Shown here: one piece after another, positions 1-6,608 of the stretch
Layout of the letters: each line of letters opens with the position of its first letter
How positions within the stretch are numbered: the first letter of the stretch is position 1
IMG/VR virus record: IMGVR_UViG_3300025889_000715
Coordinates: 1-28,409 of that record
Reading direction: 5' to 3' (one strand)
DNA length: 28,409 nt
From: a virus
Position numbers and translations under genes: made by a program
Notes under the pieces: generated by a model
Seen by the model: only the letters and a program-made list of their open reading frames with translations
The model's database searches: none
Told to the model about the DNA's origin: nothing

Positions 1-420
1 AAAGCGTTTCCATCTGAATTGTCTGGTATGTATACAGAAGACGAAATGGATCAGGCACATCAAGACCCAGTTACATTTAATAAAGATCGTGCACCAGACA
101 AAGAAAATAAACCCAGGGCGCATGAAGTACATGCTAATCCCCTACCAGACTGGGAGTCTAGTGGGTCTAAAACGAAATGTTCACAAAAACAAGCCGCTTC
201 TCTCCATACGCTCGCTATTAATCAAATGAAGTGGCATGGCTTTGACTTCACTCTTTTCCTTCAAAGCCGTGGTTACACCCATAAAGAAGACATACCCTTT
301 GACCGGGTTAATGGTCTTATTGATGAAATAAAAAATATTGGACCTAAACCGCTAGAAGGCGCAGCTCTCGACTGGAAAGCTAAGCTCGCTAATAAAAAGG
401 AGAACACAAATGAGATTTAA
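1..420 (+). CDS. RecT/Bet-like single-strand annealing protein, C-terminal part
   Basis: The frame is open through the left edge, so this is the 3' part of a longer gene. The first residues read KAFPSELSGMYTEDEM. A segment of the form (R)KAFP-x-x-x-(S/G)G-x-YT-x-(E/D)EM is, from memory of the family, typical of the end of the RecT/Bet core in phage annealing recombinases. A charged linker follows, then a helical tail with SQKQAASLHTLAINQMKWHG, like the accessory C-terminal region of RecT proteins. RecT proteins anneal complementary single strands during phage recombination, usually beside an exonuclease and SSB, which would lie to the left. The last 11 bases overlap the lipoprotein gene start at 410. 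Assignment rests on the short motif; the catalytic core is outside the window. Confidence 0.7.
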   Translation, partial: KAFPSELSGMYTEDEMDQAHQDPVTFNKDRAPDKENKPRAHEVHANPLPDWESSGSKTKCSQKQAASLHTLAINQMKWHGFDFTLFLQSRGYTHKEDIPFDRVNGLIDEIKNIGPKPLEGAALDWKAKLANKKENTNEI

Positions 421-856
421 ACTAGATGATTTTTTCGACATTTGCCGCTTTTTATTTATTACCTATCTTTTAAGCTTCATTCTTACAGGCTGCGGAGATT
501 CTTCTTCTAATAACAACACACTAGGCGTCATTCCTAATAGTGATCATGGGTTTTATGATCCGGACGCCTTCATTTCTCTTAAAGAAGAAACATGCACCGA
601 GCTTGCGACTCGGAAGGCTGAAAGTAATTATACTGAGTGCCTCTATTTATTCGCCGCCCTTGGAGAAGACTATTGCATGTCAAAGAAAGATAGCGCCATC
701 TCAAAAGCTCTTATCGAATATAAAGCCGATGCGGAATACTTTAAATCATCATATTTCTATTGCCTGAAAGATCCGCTTAATTTTAATATGTGCGAAAGCA
801 ACTTTGAGTTAGAAATAGGATTCATACTAGGACGATGCGGAGACAATCAAATATAA
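410..856 (+). CDS. putative lipoprotein, Cys-rich
   Basis: A 148-aa protein with an N-terminal hydrophobic stretch (about residues 13-27) ending in a lipobox, LTGC, with the lipidated Cys at residue 28. It should be exported and anchored in a membrane. The mature part holds several Cys residues (in TCTELAT, TECLYL, DYCMS, YCLKD, MCESN, GRCGD), suggesting disulfides in the periplasm. The start follows a good ribosome site (aaaaggag then ATG) that sits inside the end of the RecT-like gene, so the two are translationally coupled. No family was recognised. A phage lipoprotein expressed with early genes could act in superinfection exclusion, which is only inference. Confidence 0.65.
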   Translation: MRFKLDDFFDICRFLFITYLLSFILTGCGDSSSNNNTLGVIPNSDHGFYDPDAFISLKEETCTELATRKAESNYTECLYLFAALGEDYCMSKKDSAISKALIEYKADAEYFKSSYFYCLKDPLNFNMCESNFELEIGFILGRCGDNQI

Positions 857-1044
857 TAGCCATGCCGAAACGAGGACGACCCACCATTAAGAACAAGAAG
901 AAGAAAATAGCTATTTCGATTTCGGATAAATGTTTTAAGTTTCTCAATCAGTTCAGGAACAGATCGAGGTTCATAGAAGAACTTATTACCCATCACCTAG
1001 AAGCATCTCAGGGCCCTATTAAGACTATTTCTTCTCGGCGCTAA
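835..1044 (+). CDS. small ribbon-helix-helix DNA-binding protein
   Basis: A short basic protein. MPKRGRPTIKNKKKKIAISIS is a basic arm followed by the beta strand of a ribbon-helix-helix (Arc/CopG type) fold, and CFKFLNQF and SRFIEELITHHLE fit its two helices. Such dimers bind operators and usually repress. Two starts are possible: ATG at 835, overlapping the lipoprotein stop with an AGGA-like sequence upstream, or ATG at 862, giving MPKRGRPT, a typical RHH beginning. The 3' end runs 20 bases into the end of the convergent gene at 1025-1198. It is the last gene of the left plus-strand block and could regulate either that block or the facing late genes. Confidence 0.6.
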   Translation: MRRQSNIIAMPKRGRPTIKNKKKKIAISISDKCFKFLNQFRNRSRFIEELITHHLEASQGPIKTISSRR

Positions 1045-1198
1045 CTCTTTTTGAGATCTCTTCATTAACAACAGCAATCTCTTTTTGAATCGCTTGTACC
1101 TTAGCGGCAGCATCATAGACGAGCGCCTTAAGGTCATTAATAGAGAGTGATTTAAGATCTATGGTTTGTGGGAGTGGTTCTTGAGCTTGTTCTGTCAT
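1025..1198 (-). CDS. small helical protein, 57 aa, last gene of the fibre module
   Basis: Read directly from the minus strand: ATG at 1198-1196, TAG at 1027-1025. The protein begins MTEQAQEPLPQTIDLKSLSI and continues NDLKALVYDAAAKVQAIQKE, a short acidic leader followed by a predicted coiled coil. Small proteins of this build (an SI/SV-x-DLKALAYD-like motif, then a heptad helix) are commonly found near phage tail genes as far as I recall, with no known function. It follows the membrane-anchored gene at 1231-1542 on the same strand and ends tail-to-tail with the RHH gene. Confidence 0.6.
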   Translation of the reverse strand: MTEQAQEPLPQTIDLKSLSINDLKALVYDAAAKVQAIQKEIAVVNEEISKRVSAEKK

Positions 1199-1230
1199 AC
1201 CCTAAAACTATAGGACTTTTTTGAGTTCTG

Positions 1231-1542
1231 TCAGCAATCTTTTGAATCTTTTTTAAAAGCTGTCGAGATATGTTCTTGGCCTTTAGCGATTCGTCTTGAG
1301 TTAATCGACTCACCCGCAAGATCACTAAAGAGGTCGTCATGAATGTCGATTTGGTTTTCCATAATCTCTAGGGTTTGTTTTATTTGGCTTAAGAGCAGAG
1401 AGATATCGATTGTTGTTTTTTCTAGTTTTAGGATTGAGTTTCTGATTTGCCAGATGTATTTCAACCCCATCACAATAATTGTAAACGTTCCTGTAAGAAT
1501 GCCCTTGATAAGCCATTCATTTTCTATGAAAGGGCCGATCAT
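1231..1542 (-). CDS. membrane-anchored coiled-coil protein, 103 aa
   Basis: One hydrophobic segment at about residues 11-31 (IKGILTGTFTIIVMGLKYIW) is followed by a long helical region with a heptad pattern (ILKLEKTTIDISLLLSQIKQ, TLEIMENQIDIHDDLF). This is a single-pass membrane protein with a soluble coiled coil, the shape of an inner-membrane spanin or a pinholin-like accessory protein. The ATG overlaps the stop of the 91-aa gene (1539-1542), so it is co-translated with fibre-module genes. A fuller lysis cassette exists at 10.7-11.8 kb, so a lysis role here would be redundant and is unproven. Confidence 0.6.
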   Translation of the reverse strand: MIGPFIENEWLIKGILTGTFTIIVMGLKYIWQIRNSILKLEKTTIDISLLLSQIKQTLEIMENQIDIHDDLFSDLAGESINSRRIAKGQEHISTAFKKDSKDC

Positions 1543-1814
1543 GGTCTGTTTCCTCTATTCACTTCATAAATATCTATAAGAGGCTTTGCTTTTTCAGCTT
1601 CTTTGTTTTCGACCCGAGCGTCATTAATACGCTGAGACTGATCGATCAATTGAAGCATTTTAACAAGTTGAGTACCAAACCAATCAGAGTCTGTTGGCTG
1701 TGGGTCATCTGGTCTTGTCGGGTCAACAACATCTGGCTTATTAAGTCTCTTTGCAAAACGTCGTAAGAATTGATTGTAGTCAGAATCTGGTATATTTATT
1801 TCTATTTTTGCCAT
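1539..1814 (-). CDS. hypothetical 91-aa protein after the fibre gene
   Basis: A small charged protein starting MAKIEINIPDSDYNQFLRRF, with a Pro/Asp-rich middle (PTRPDDPQPTDSD) and a helical C-terminal part. An AGAGG ribosome site lies 5-6 bases before the ATG, and the gene starts 9 bases after the 751-aa fibre stop. Its place immediately downstream of the fibre suggests a fibre chaperone or a small virion component, but no family was recognised. Confidence 0.6.
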   Translation of the reverse strand: MAKIEINIPDSDYNQFLRRFAKRLNKPDVVDPTRPDDPQPTDSDWFGTQLVKMLQLIDQSQRINDARVENKEAEKAKPLIDIYEVNRGNRP

Positions 1815-1823
1815 AAAAACCTC

Positions 1824-4079
1824 TTAAACCGCTTTTGTTCCTGCAGCATAAAACCAATTTGTACCATCAGACCAGCATATATACTCTGCAGTACCGGCAG
1901 CATTATCGTTTACAATTCCTACAAATCCAGCTCCTACAGTGGAGGGTTGTCCGAATGCTGTATCGAGCTCGGCATCGGTTGGTGGAGATGATACGTTATC
2001 CGTGACGATGATAGTTCTTAAGCCCGCCTGAAAATCGGTGATCCCCTTGATGACGCTTGGGGCGGTGGTATTCGTATAAATGGCATATTCGGTGTCGCCG
2101 TCAACATCATTGATATAGAGTCCGTATGTTGTAACTGTGCCGCCGAGATTGCTTCCTACGTCGATATAAATTCCATAATTTGTTCGTGTTAGAGTGCCAG
2201 CTGTAAGCGTTCCATTTTGAGATGTTATTATTTTTATGCCATAAAGATTAACATCATATGTACCACTGGCATTATTAAAACTCATGTCATCGCTAACGCG
2301 TATATTCATGCCGTAATAATCGTTTTTTAAATGTCCGGCTGTTGTACAGCTACCGTTAATATCGGTAACTCCATTGTAGCTATACCAACTTTCAACTCCC
2401 GACTGATGATCGTAGCCGGTTGTATATGTCGTATTGTTGGTAACTAAAACATCGTTTCCTATTCTACTCCAATTTGAATCTGAAATCGTACTGTTAAACG
2501 TTTCATTAACGGTGAGTTCCTGGTAGATATTTCGGTGTGTATTTTGATGGGTGCTATCACCTATGTGTCTATCTAGATAAACGAGATCACTTGCAGCATT
2601 TTTATCAAATGGATTCGTACCTCCATTAACATAAACCACGGGGTTATCGATGCTTAGCGTTCCATCGTTTGATACGATATGTAGCCGTGACGTTGGGATG
2701 GCGATATTTATTCCCAAGCTATAGGCGAGATAATTAGGAGCCGCCGCGAGTATATAGAGACCCCAATTATTTGCAGCGCCTGTAACACTCGATAAATAAT
2801 AACCGAAAGCATAATCAGACGTACCTGTGCCATCATGAGCAACGGTGACATAATGCCCGTAGACTCTAGTGTCTGTGAGCGTACCAGCAGTAAGCGTCGG
2901 ATTATAGTTAACATTAATTCTTTCGCCATACACGTTTTGAGCAGCATTCACATAGGAGGCATTATTGTAAGTGGGGAGAAAATCAAAATCGATATCAACG
3001 GCTGCGGCGTCATGGTAGGCGAATGCATCAGCTGCTGTATTTGTTCCTTGAACATTTAATACAATTTGCGCTCCGTAGTTAAAATCTTGGATAAGAAATG
3101 TCGATGACCCCACATGTGAGGTTGTTATGTTATTTGCTGAGTAGTTTGCATATGAATTATAAGTCGCGACAAGATCGCCAGCTGTACAATGTTTTGCAAA
3201 CGCAAGAGTATTAAATATTGAATAGCCTGAAAAGTCAGAGAAGTTATCGCCGACTCCCGTATTTGAAGATACGACTATGAGCCCAATGGCTGGCGAAGTT
3301 GTAGATGAATAGGGATTTGTCGTTTGATCAATGTATGAGATTACGCGGTCAGTTGCGGCTGCGCGCACCTCCAAATTATAACCTGGAGACGCAAGCCCTA
3401 TTCCTAATCGGTTATTAGCGGCGTCGAAGAAAAGGCCGCTATTATCAGTCGAGACGAGTCCATTTGATGCGGCATAAAAAACACCTCCAGCTGTATGGGC
3501 GGCGAGATAAAGATTTCGTGGGCGCGTTGCGCTTGCGGCGCCTATATCATAGGTATTGTCTGCTGAAAAAAGTAAATTTGCATAAGAATAAATATAGGTT
3601 GTATCGTAAACTCGTAATACAGGCGTGCCTCCACCGTCTGCGGCAACTTCAAAGATGATATTTGTTCCTCCGTCTACGAGTCCGTAAACTTTAAAAAGTC
3701 CGCTTGTTGGGTTCCATGTAACACGCGCGTCACCTGAGACGACCCCAGAGTTTGAATAAAGAACTCTCGTATTAGAAATATCTGTGAGTGTGAGAGTGTC
3801 TCCGCTACTTACGACAGGACTTGTACCACCACTTGTGTTTCCGGCGGCGAGAACTGCTGCCCAAGTAGAGGGAGTGATAATTCCCGTATTCGCGATTGTA
3901 ATCGTATCACTTGCGGCAGTACCTGTGATTGAGATTCCTGAGCCTGCTGTGAGCGTAAGAGTATCGGCGAACTGATCAGCAACGACAGGATCTCCGCTTG
4001 TTGGCGTAATCGTTTGAAAGGCATAGAGATCTGGTTCAGTTGCGCATCCACCGCCAGACTTTCTAATCCGAGTGGTCAA
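1824..4079 (-). CDS. putative tail fibre / appendage protein, 751 aa
   Basis: A Ser/Thr/Gly/Asn-rich beta-repeat protein. The N-terminal part has TLTLTAGSGISITGTA and DTITIANTG, and the middle has NRLGIGLASPGYNLEV, a phrase typical of phage fibre proteins that carry beta-helical shafts. Repeated YG(L/I)YI units follow (NYGIYIDVGSN, TYGLYINDVDGD, EYAIYTNT). The C-terminal end, FGQPSTVGAGFVGIVNDN then AEYICWSDGTNWFYAAGTKA, resembles a small terminal domain common in fibre-like proteins. No S74 autoprotease domain is seen. It overlaps the 119-aa gene by ATGA at 4076-4079. It is a likely host-receptor-binding appendage, and a second 750-aa fibre lies at 11833-14085. Confidence 0.7.
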   Translation of the reverse strand: MTTRIRKSGGGCATEPDLYAFQTITPTSGDPVVADQFADTLTLTAGSGISITGTAASDTITIANTGIITPSTWAAVLAAGNTSGGTSPVVSSGDTLTLTDISNTRVLYSNSGVVSGDARVTWNPTSGLFKVYGLVDGGTNIIFEVAADGGGTPVLRVYDTTYIYSYANLLFSADNTYDIGAASATRPRNLYLAAHTAGGVFYAASNGLVSTDNSGLFFDAANNRLGIGLASPGYNLEVRAAATDRVISYIDQTTNPYSSTTSPAIGLIVVSSNTGVGDNFSDFSGYSIFNTLAFAKHCTAGDLVATYNSYANYSANNITTSHVGSSTFLIQDFNYGAQIVLNVQGTNTAADAFAYHDAAAVDIDFDFLPTYNNASYVNAAQNVYGERINVNYNPTLTAGTLTDTRVYGHYVTVAHDGTGTSDYAFGYYLSSVTGAANNWGLYILAAAPNYLAYSLGINIAIPTSRLHIVSNDGTLSIDNPVVYVNGGTNPFDKNAASDLVYLDRHIGDSTHQNTHRNIYQELTVNETFNSTISDSNWSRIGNDVLVTNNTTYTTGYDHQSGVESWYSYNGVTDINGSCTTAGHLKNDYYGMNIRVSDDMSFNNASGTYDVNLYGIKIITSQNGTLTAGTLTRTNYGIYIDVGSNLGGTVTTYGLYINDVDGDTEYAIYTNTTAPSVIKGITDFQAGLRTIIVTDNVSSPPTDAELDTAFGQPSTVGAGFVGIVNDNAAGTAEYICWSDGTNWFYAAGTKAV

Positions 4080-4435
4080 TAGTTTGTCCTCGGGTAAATA
4101 ACGACCATGGTGCCCGCACCCGTTGCTTGCGTATCAAAGGAAACGCGAACGTAGGGTATGCCACCACCGAAGGGGAGTTCATAAAGTCCGCCTGTTGAGG
4201 CTGTTACTTGTGTTGCTCCTGCGGCGGGGCACACATAATCGAAATAGTAGGCTGTTTGCGCGCTTAAACCTGAGTCATAGGTTCCCTCTAGGGTGAAGTA
4301 GACGGTATCTGATGCGAATTTTCCGGCTACGTTTGATATTTGAAGTATGATTTGATCGTGGTAGCCGACGAAGACTTGAGTGGTGCCTGTAGCCCCTGTT
4401 GCGTACTCAAGTTCATAGAATTGAACCATTTCCAT
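4076..4435 (-). CDS. small beta-rich virion-like protein, paralogue-like to 21506-21847
   Basis: A 119-aa protein with alternating hydrophobic residues and many Thr/Gly, as in a beta-sandwich. Its C-terminal motif (IPYVRVSFDTQATGAG) aligns by eye with FPYVKVEFGTAVTGSA in the 113-aa protein at 21506-21847, also near its C-terminus and followed by a similar hydrophobic strand. This suggests the two share a fold and perhaps descent. It is translationally coupled to the 751-aa fibre by ATGA, so it may be a fibre base or adaptor protein. The distant relationship needs a profile comparison. Confidence 0.6.
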   Translation of the reverse strand: MEMVQFYELEYATGATGTTQVFVGYHDQIILQISNVAGKFASDTVYFTLEGTYDSGLSAQTAYYFDYVCPAAGATQVTASTGGLYELPFGGGIPYVRVSFDTQATGAGTMVVIYPRTNY

Positions 4436-4504
4436 GGTATAAATATTCTATCATGAAAGGGCTTTGGTCTATGGTTTTCAAACGTCAGTTGCTTCCTTTT
4501 GTCT

Positions 4505-5032
4505 TTAAACATCATTTAACCAGCCATAGTCTCCGAAAAGTTCTTTTGAAGCTTTATTATAAGCAAGAGCCGCCTCTTTTTCAGTATTAAAAGATCCACA
4601 ATTTTTAGTTTTTCCATCGATCCATATACAGGCCTTCCATCTCCAATTTTGTGGATTTCTTTTGTCGACTTGCACGCCCCTAAATTTGGAATTTTTTTTT
4701 CCAAATCTGCTTCTTCGATCCATATTTCTCATATTTTGATCGGCCGTAACAAATCTCAAATTGCTTTTTCTATTATCCAGTGGGTTTCTATTTTTATGAT
4801 CTATTTGCGATGCTTTAAATTGGGACATTTTATGCATAACTATTTTATGTAAATATCTATCTTCTCTTACTCGACCATATTCTGTTTTTATATATCTTGT
4901 AACAAGTACAGAAGAAATACGATTGTTTTTTTTGTTTTCAAAATGAATTCGCCAATAAGGGAAAACATCTTTAATCCATTTGTCATCATCATCAATTAAG
5001 ACGATGTGTTCGGTTGGCAGTTTTATTTCCAT
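4505..5032 (-). CDS. HNH homing-type endonuclease with AP2 DNA-binding domain
   Basis: A 175-aa protein. The HNH core has YLHKIVMHKM (His 62 and 67), then QIDHKNRNPLDNRKSNLR (Asp 78, His 79, Asn 81, Asn 91), the pattern of phage HNH_3 homing nucleases. An AP2 domain occupies about residues 115-172 (KFRGVQVDK, WRWKACIWIDGK, AALAYNKASKELFGDYGWLN) and binds DNA. Such genes cut a neighbouring allele and spread by repair. No clear ribosome site precedes the ATG, as is common for intergenic free-standing homing genes. It sits between a fibre-side gene and a second HNH gene, so it is probably a mobile insertion and not a virion gene. Confidence 0.85.
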   Translation of the reverse strand: MEIKLPTEHIVLIDDDDKWIKDVFPYWRIHFENKKNNRISSVLVTRYIKTEYGRVREDRYLHKIVMHKMSQFKASQIDHKNRNPLDNRKSNLRFVTADQNMRNMDRRSRFGKKNSKFRGVQVDKRNPQNWRWKACIWIDGKTKNCGSFNTEKEAALAYNKASKELFGDYGWLNDV

Positions 5033-5040
5033 AAAATGGT

Positions 5041-5325
5041 CTAATCTATATCTGACCTTTTTGGATAAATCGACGACAAATCAATCGGAAGGCCATATTC
5101 TTGTGTCATCGATTTTACGCCCTTTGTATGAATATAGAGGTGATGCTTCTTGCACAGATTTAGGAGATTAGACGGCTCATCCAGACCACCAGATTTTTTA
5201 CTTTGGATATGATGCCAGCAAGACTCGGGATCGCCACATATCCAACAGGGTGGACACTCAGGAAGTCGACGCGTCATTTCCACATACCAAGCAACGTTTT
5301 CCTCTAACCTTATCACGGTCGTCAA
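5041..5325 (-). CDS. HNH endonuclease, small
   Basis: The centre reads CPPCWICGDPESCWHHIQSK, then GGLDEPSNLLNLCKKHHLYI and HTKG: a zinc-binding Cys pair, the catalytic WHH, the Asn of PSNLLNLC and the final HH/H of an HNH nuclease. The family includes phage nucleases that act beside terminase as well as stand-alone mobile ones. The start is uncertain: TTG at 5325 or GTG at 5316, both without a strong ribosome site; the gene upstream stops at 5330. Its neighbour downstream is the HNH-AP2 gene, making a tandem nuclease pair. Confidence 0.75.
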   Translation of the reverse strand: MTTVIRLEENVAWYVEMTRRLPECPPCWICGDPESCWHHIQSKKSGGLDEPSNLLNLCKKHHLYIHTKGVKSMTQEYGLPIDLSSIYPKRSDID

Positions 5326-5329
5326 TCAT

Positions 5330-5761
5330 CTAAAGCTGGGCTTTTTCCATATTTATCAAAACTCTGCAATCATGAAATGAGTTATGGAGTCGATAGAGAT
5401 AAATAGTCATGTTACCAGATTGCGTTGTTGGGATGGGATTTGAGCATCTGATCGTTACGGTATTGAAGGCGAGGTCTGCGAGTGGTTTTTTCATTAGGTC
5501 GTTAAACAATTCCGGTCTGAGTTCATTTGGTTCATCTTGATATTGAAGGGAGTGAATTTCAATTTGACCGTTAGAGAGGGGAACTTTTGCGACAAAAACA
5601 AGATGTGAAAAGGGAGCGCCGAGTCCGCTTTCCTCTCCATTTCTAGAAATTCTTGTGACTTCTGCTTGAGACAAGTTAAAAGATTTTGAGTAGACGTTGT
5701 CAGCTTGAATCACTTGAGCATTTAAAAAAAGGCAGGCGAAAGCGATTAAGAAATATTTCAT
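5330..5761 (-). CDS. exported protein of unknown function, 143 aa
   Basis: It begins MKYFLIAFACLFLNAQVIQA, a clear Sec signal peptide with likely cleavage after about residue 20. The mature protein has two Cys (in IRCSNP and HDCRVL) that could form a disulfide and mixed beta strands (FSHLVFVAKVPLSNGQIEIH). The ribosome site is good (GGAG, 8 bases before ATG). It follows the fibronectin III gene. A secreted or periplasmic phage protein away from the lysis genes suggests a lysogenic-conversion (moron) type role, which is inference. No family was recognised. Confidence 0.6.
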   Translation of the reverse strand: MKYFLIAFACLFLNAQVIQADNVYSKSFNLSQAEVTRISRNGEESGLGAPFSHLVFVAKVPLSNGQIEIHSLQYQDEPNELRPELFNDLMKKPLADLAFNTVTIRCSNPIPTTQSGNMTIYLYRLHNSFHDCRVLINMEKAQL

Positions 5762-5805
5762 AGATTTTTCTCCATTTATGAACCCTGTTAATTTTTAAAA
5801 CGTCG

Positions 5806-6261
5806 TCAATTATCTCGTATCACCTTAAGTCTAAAGAACTCCTTATTTTTCGATGGATTTAAGGGGATACGATAATTTTGATTGGTAGCGGTGAACTCGT
5901 CAATGAGGTACCAGTCTTTTAGGTTTTCCGTACCCTCGAGACGATAAACATGATTTGTATGGACGAGAGAGTTAAAAAAGCCGTCAGCAAACGTGAATCT
6001 ACTTCCGACAAAATAGCTAACAACGTTACTTCGATCGCTTTCACAGCAAGCATTTGAAGCTGTTACATAGTAGGTATAGATGAACCCTTCATCGAGTCCT
6101 GTTACCTCAAAGAGAGTATTCGAAGTTGTTCCGATCGATTGATAATTCCCATCATCGAGGTCTCTATAAACAGTATAATGTGTGACATTATCTTCTGGGG
6201 GATTAGCATCCCAAGCGAGACGAATAGAATAACTCACAATCAATAAACCCAAGTAACCCAT
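5806..6261 (-). CDS. fibronectin type III domain protein, probably exported or surface-associated
   Basis: A 151-aa protein. A short hydrophobic N-terminus (MGYLGLLIVSYS) leads straight into a fibronectin type III domain at about residues 12-90: IRLAWDANPPEDNVTHYTVY, GLDEGFIYTYYVTASN, SNVVSY. These are the Trp, Tyr and terminal Val-Tyr strands expected of the fold. The rest is a second small beta domain (HVYRLEGTENLKDWYLIDEF). Such domains in phages often help virions bind carbohydrate surfaces. The ATG follows AAGGG at 7 bases. A perfect hairpin lies 20 bases upstream of the start. Confidence 0.7.
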   Translation of the reverse strand: MGYLGLLIVSYSIRLAWDANPPEDNVTHYTVYRDLDDGNYQSIGTTSNTLFEVTGLDEGFIYTYYVTASNACCESDRSNVVSYFVGSRFTFADGFFNSLVHTNHVYRLEGTENLKDWYLIDEFTATNQNYRIPLNPSKNKEFFRLKVIRDN

Positions 6262-6280
6262 TTTTTAACCCTTAAGCTTA

Positions 6281-6316
6281 GGGAGTCATGAAAGTTTTTA
6301 GCCTCTCATGACTCCC
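6281..6316. other. perfect 11-bp inverted repeat (hairpin) upstream of the FN3 gene
   Basis: GGGAGTCATGA at 6281-6291 is exactly complementary to TCATGACTCCC at 6306-6316, with a 14-base loop. With one bulged base the stem can extend by four more pairs. On the minus strand it lies between the small ORF ending at 6352 and the FN3 start at 6261. No U-run follows the stem directly in either direction, so it is not a classical intrinsic terminator. It could be an attenuator, an mRNA processing or stability element, or a binding site. Confidence 0.6.
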
Positions 6317-6351
6317 AAGCGTTGAATATCGATTTTTTTGTTGATTTGGTA

Positions 6352-6486
6352 CTACTTAAATAAGTAGAAGTAGGCAATCTGTTTTCTAGGGAAAACGTCC
6401 GATGCCGTTGCCGCTACCGTCTCCGTAGCCACTTCCATAGCCGTCGCCAAAGCAATCGCCAATATTAACCCTATAATATATTTCAT
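6352..6486 (-). CDS. small signal-peptide ORF (44 aa) reading a glycine-repeat fragment in another frame
   Basis: ATG at 6486-6484 is preceded by AGAGGAG, although the spacing is only about 2 bases. The protein starts MKYIIGLILAIALATAMEVA and ends RKQIAYFYLFK, with a hydrophobic N-terminus resembling a signal peptide. The central DNA is nearly identical to the end of the glycine-rich gene at 6832, but read one frame off it becomes Ala/Thr-rich. In the other frame an ORF from GTG reads a mini glycine-repeat protein (RVNIGDCFGDGYGSG... ending GNGIGRFP). Which frame is translated, if either, is unclear. Confidence 0.4.
   Translation of the reverse strand: MKYIIGLILAIALATAMEVATETVAATASDVFPRKQIAYFYLFK
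6397..6450. repeat. truncated second copy of the glycine-repeat tract
   Basis: On the plus strand, the stretch from about 6400 (cgatgccgttgccgctaccg, continuing tctccgtagcc) matches the end of the repeat gene at about 6858 (cgatgccattgccgctaccg, continuing tctccgtagcc) with one difference over roughly 30 bases. In the minus-strand glycine frame both ends resemble the large gene: RVNIGD against RIEIGD at the start and GDGSGNGIGR at the end. This looks like a duplicate that lost most of its repeats. Confidence 0.6.
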
Positions 6487-6521
6487 TTCTCCTCTTTCTA
6501 CCCACACTGTTTAGTTGTTGT

Positions 6522-6563
6522 ATTATATTCCTCTCGGACTTATAGTTTAAGTCATACTATAAT
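6522..6563. promoter_or_regulatory. divergent promoter region with inverted repeats
   Basis: A perfect -10 hexamer TATAAT lies at 6558-6563 for plus-strand transcription towards the gene at 6609. The minus strand has TATAAT at 6527-6522 towards the small ORF at 6486, with a weak -35 (TTAAAC) 17 bases upstream. The plus promoter has no good -35. Between them lies GACTTA-TAGTT-TAAGTC (6537-6553), a perfect 6-bp inverted repeat, overlapped by ATAGT...ACTAT (6542-6560). The arrangement suggests a regulated divergent pair with an operator, possibly activator-dependent on the plus side. Confidence 0.45.
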
Positions 6564-6608
6564 GCAATGAATATTAACGATAAAGAAAAGAAGTTTTGGG
6601 GGTGATTG

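Noticed and set aside
540-767. Plus-strand ORF of 75 aa
   Set aside because: It is an out-of-frame reading within the lipoprotein gene and has no ribosome site.
1152-1340. Minus-strand ORF of 62 aa
   Set aside because: It overlaps, in another frame, the membrane-anchored coiled-coil gene and the 57-aa gene, both better supported by coupling and protein pattern.
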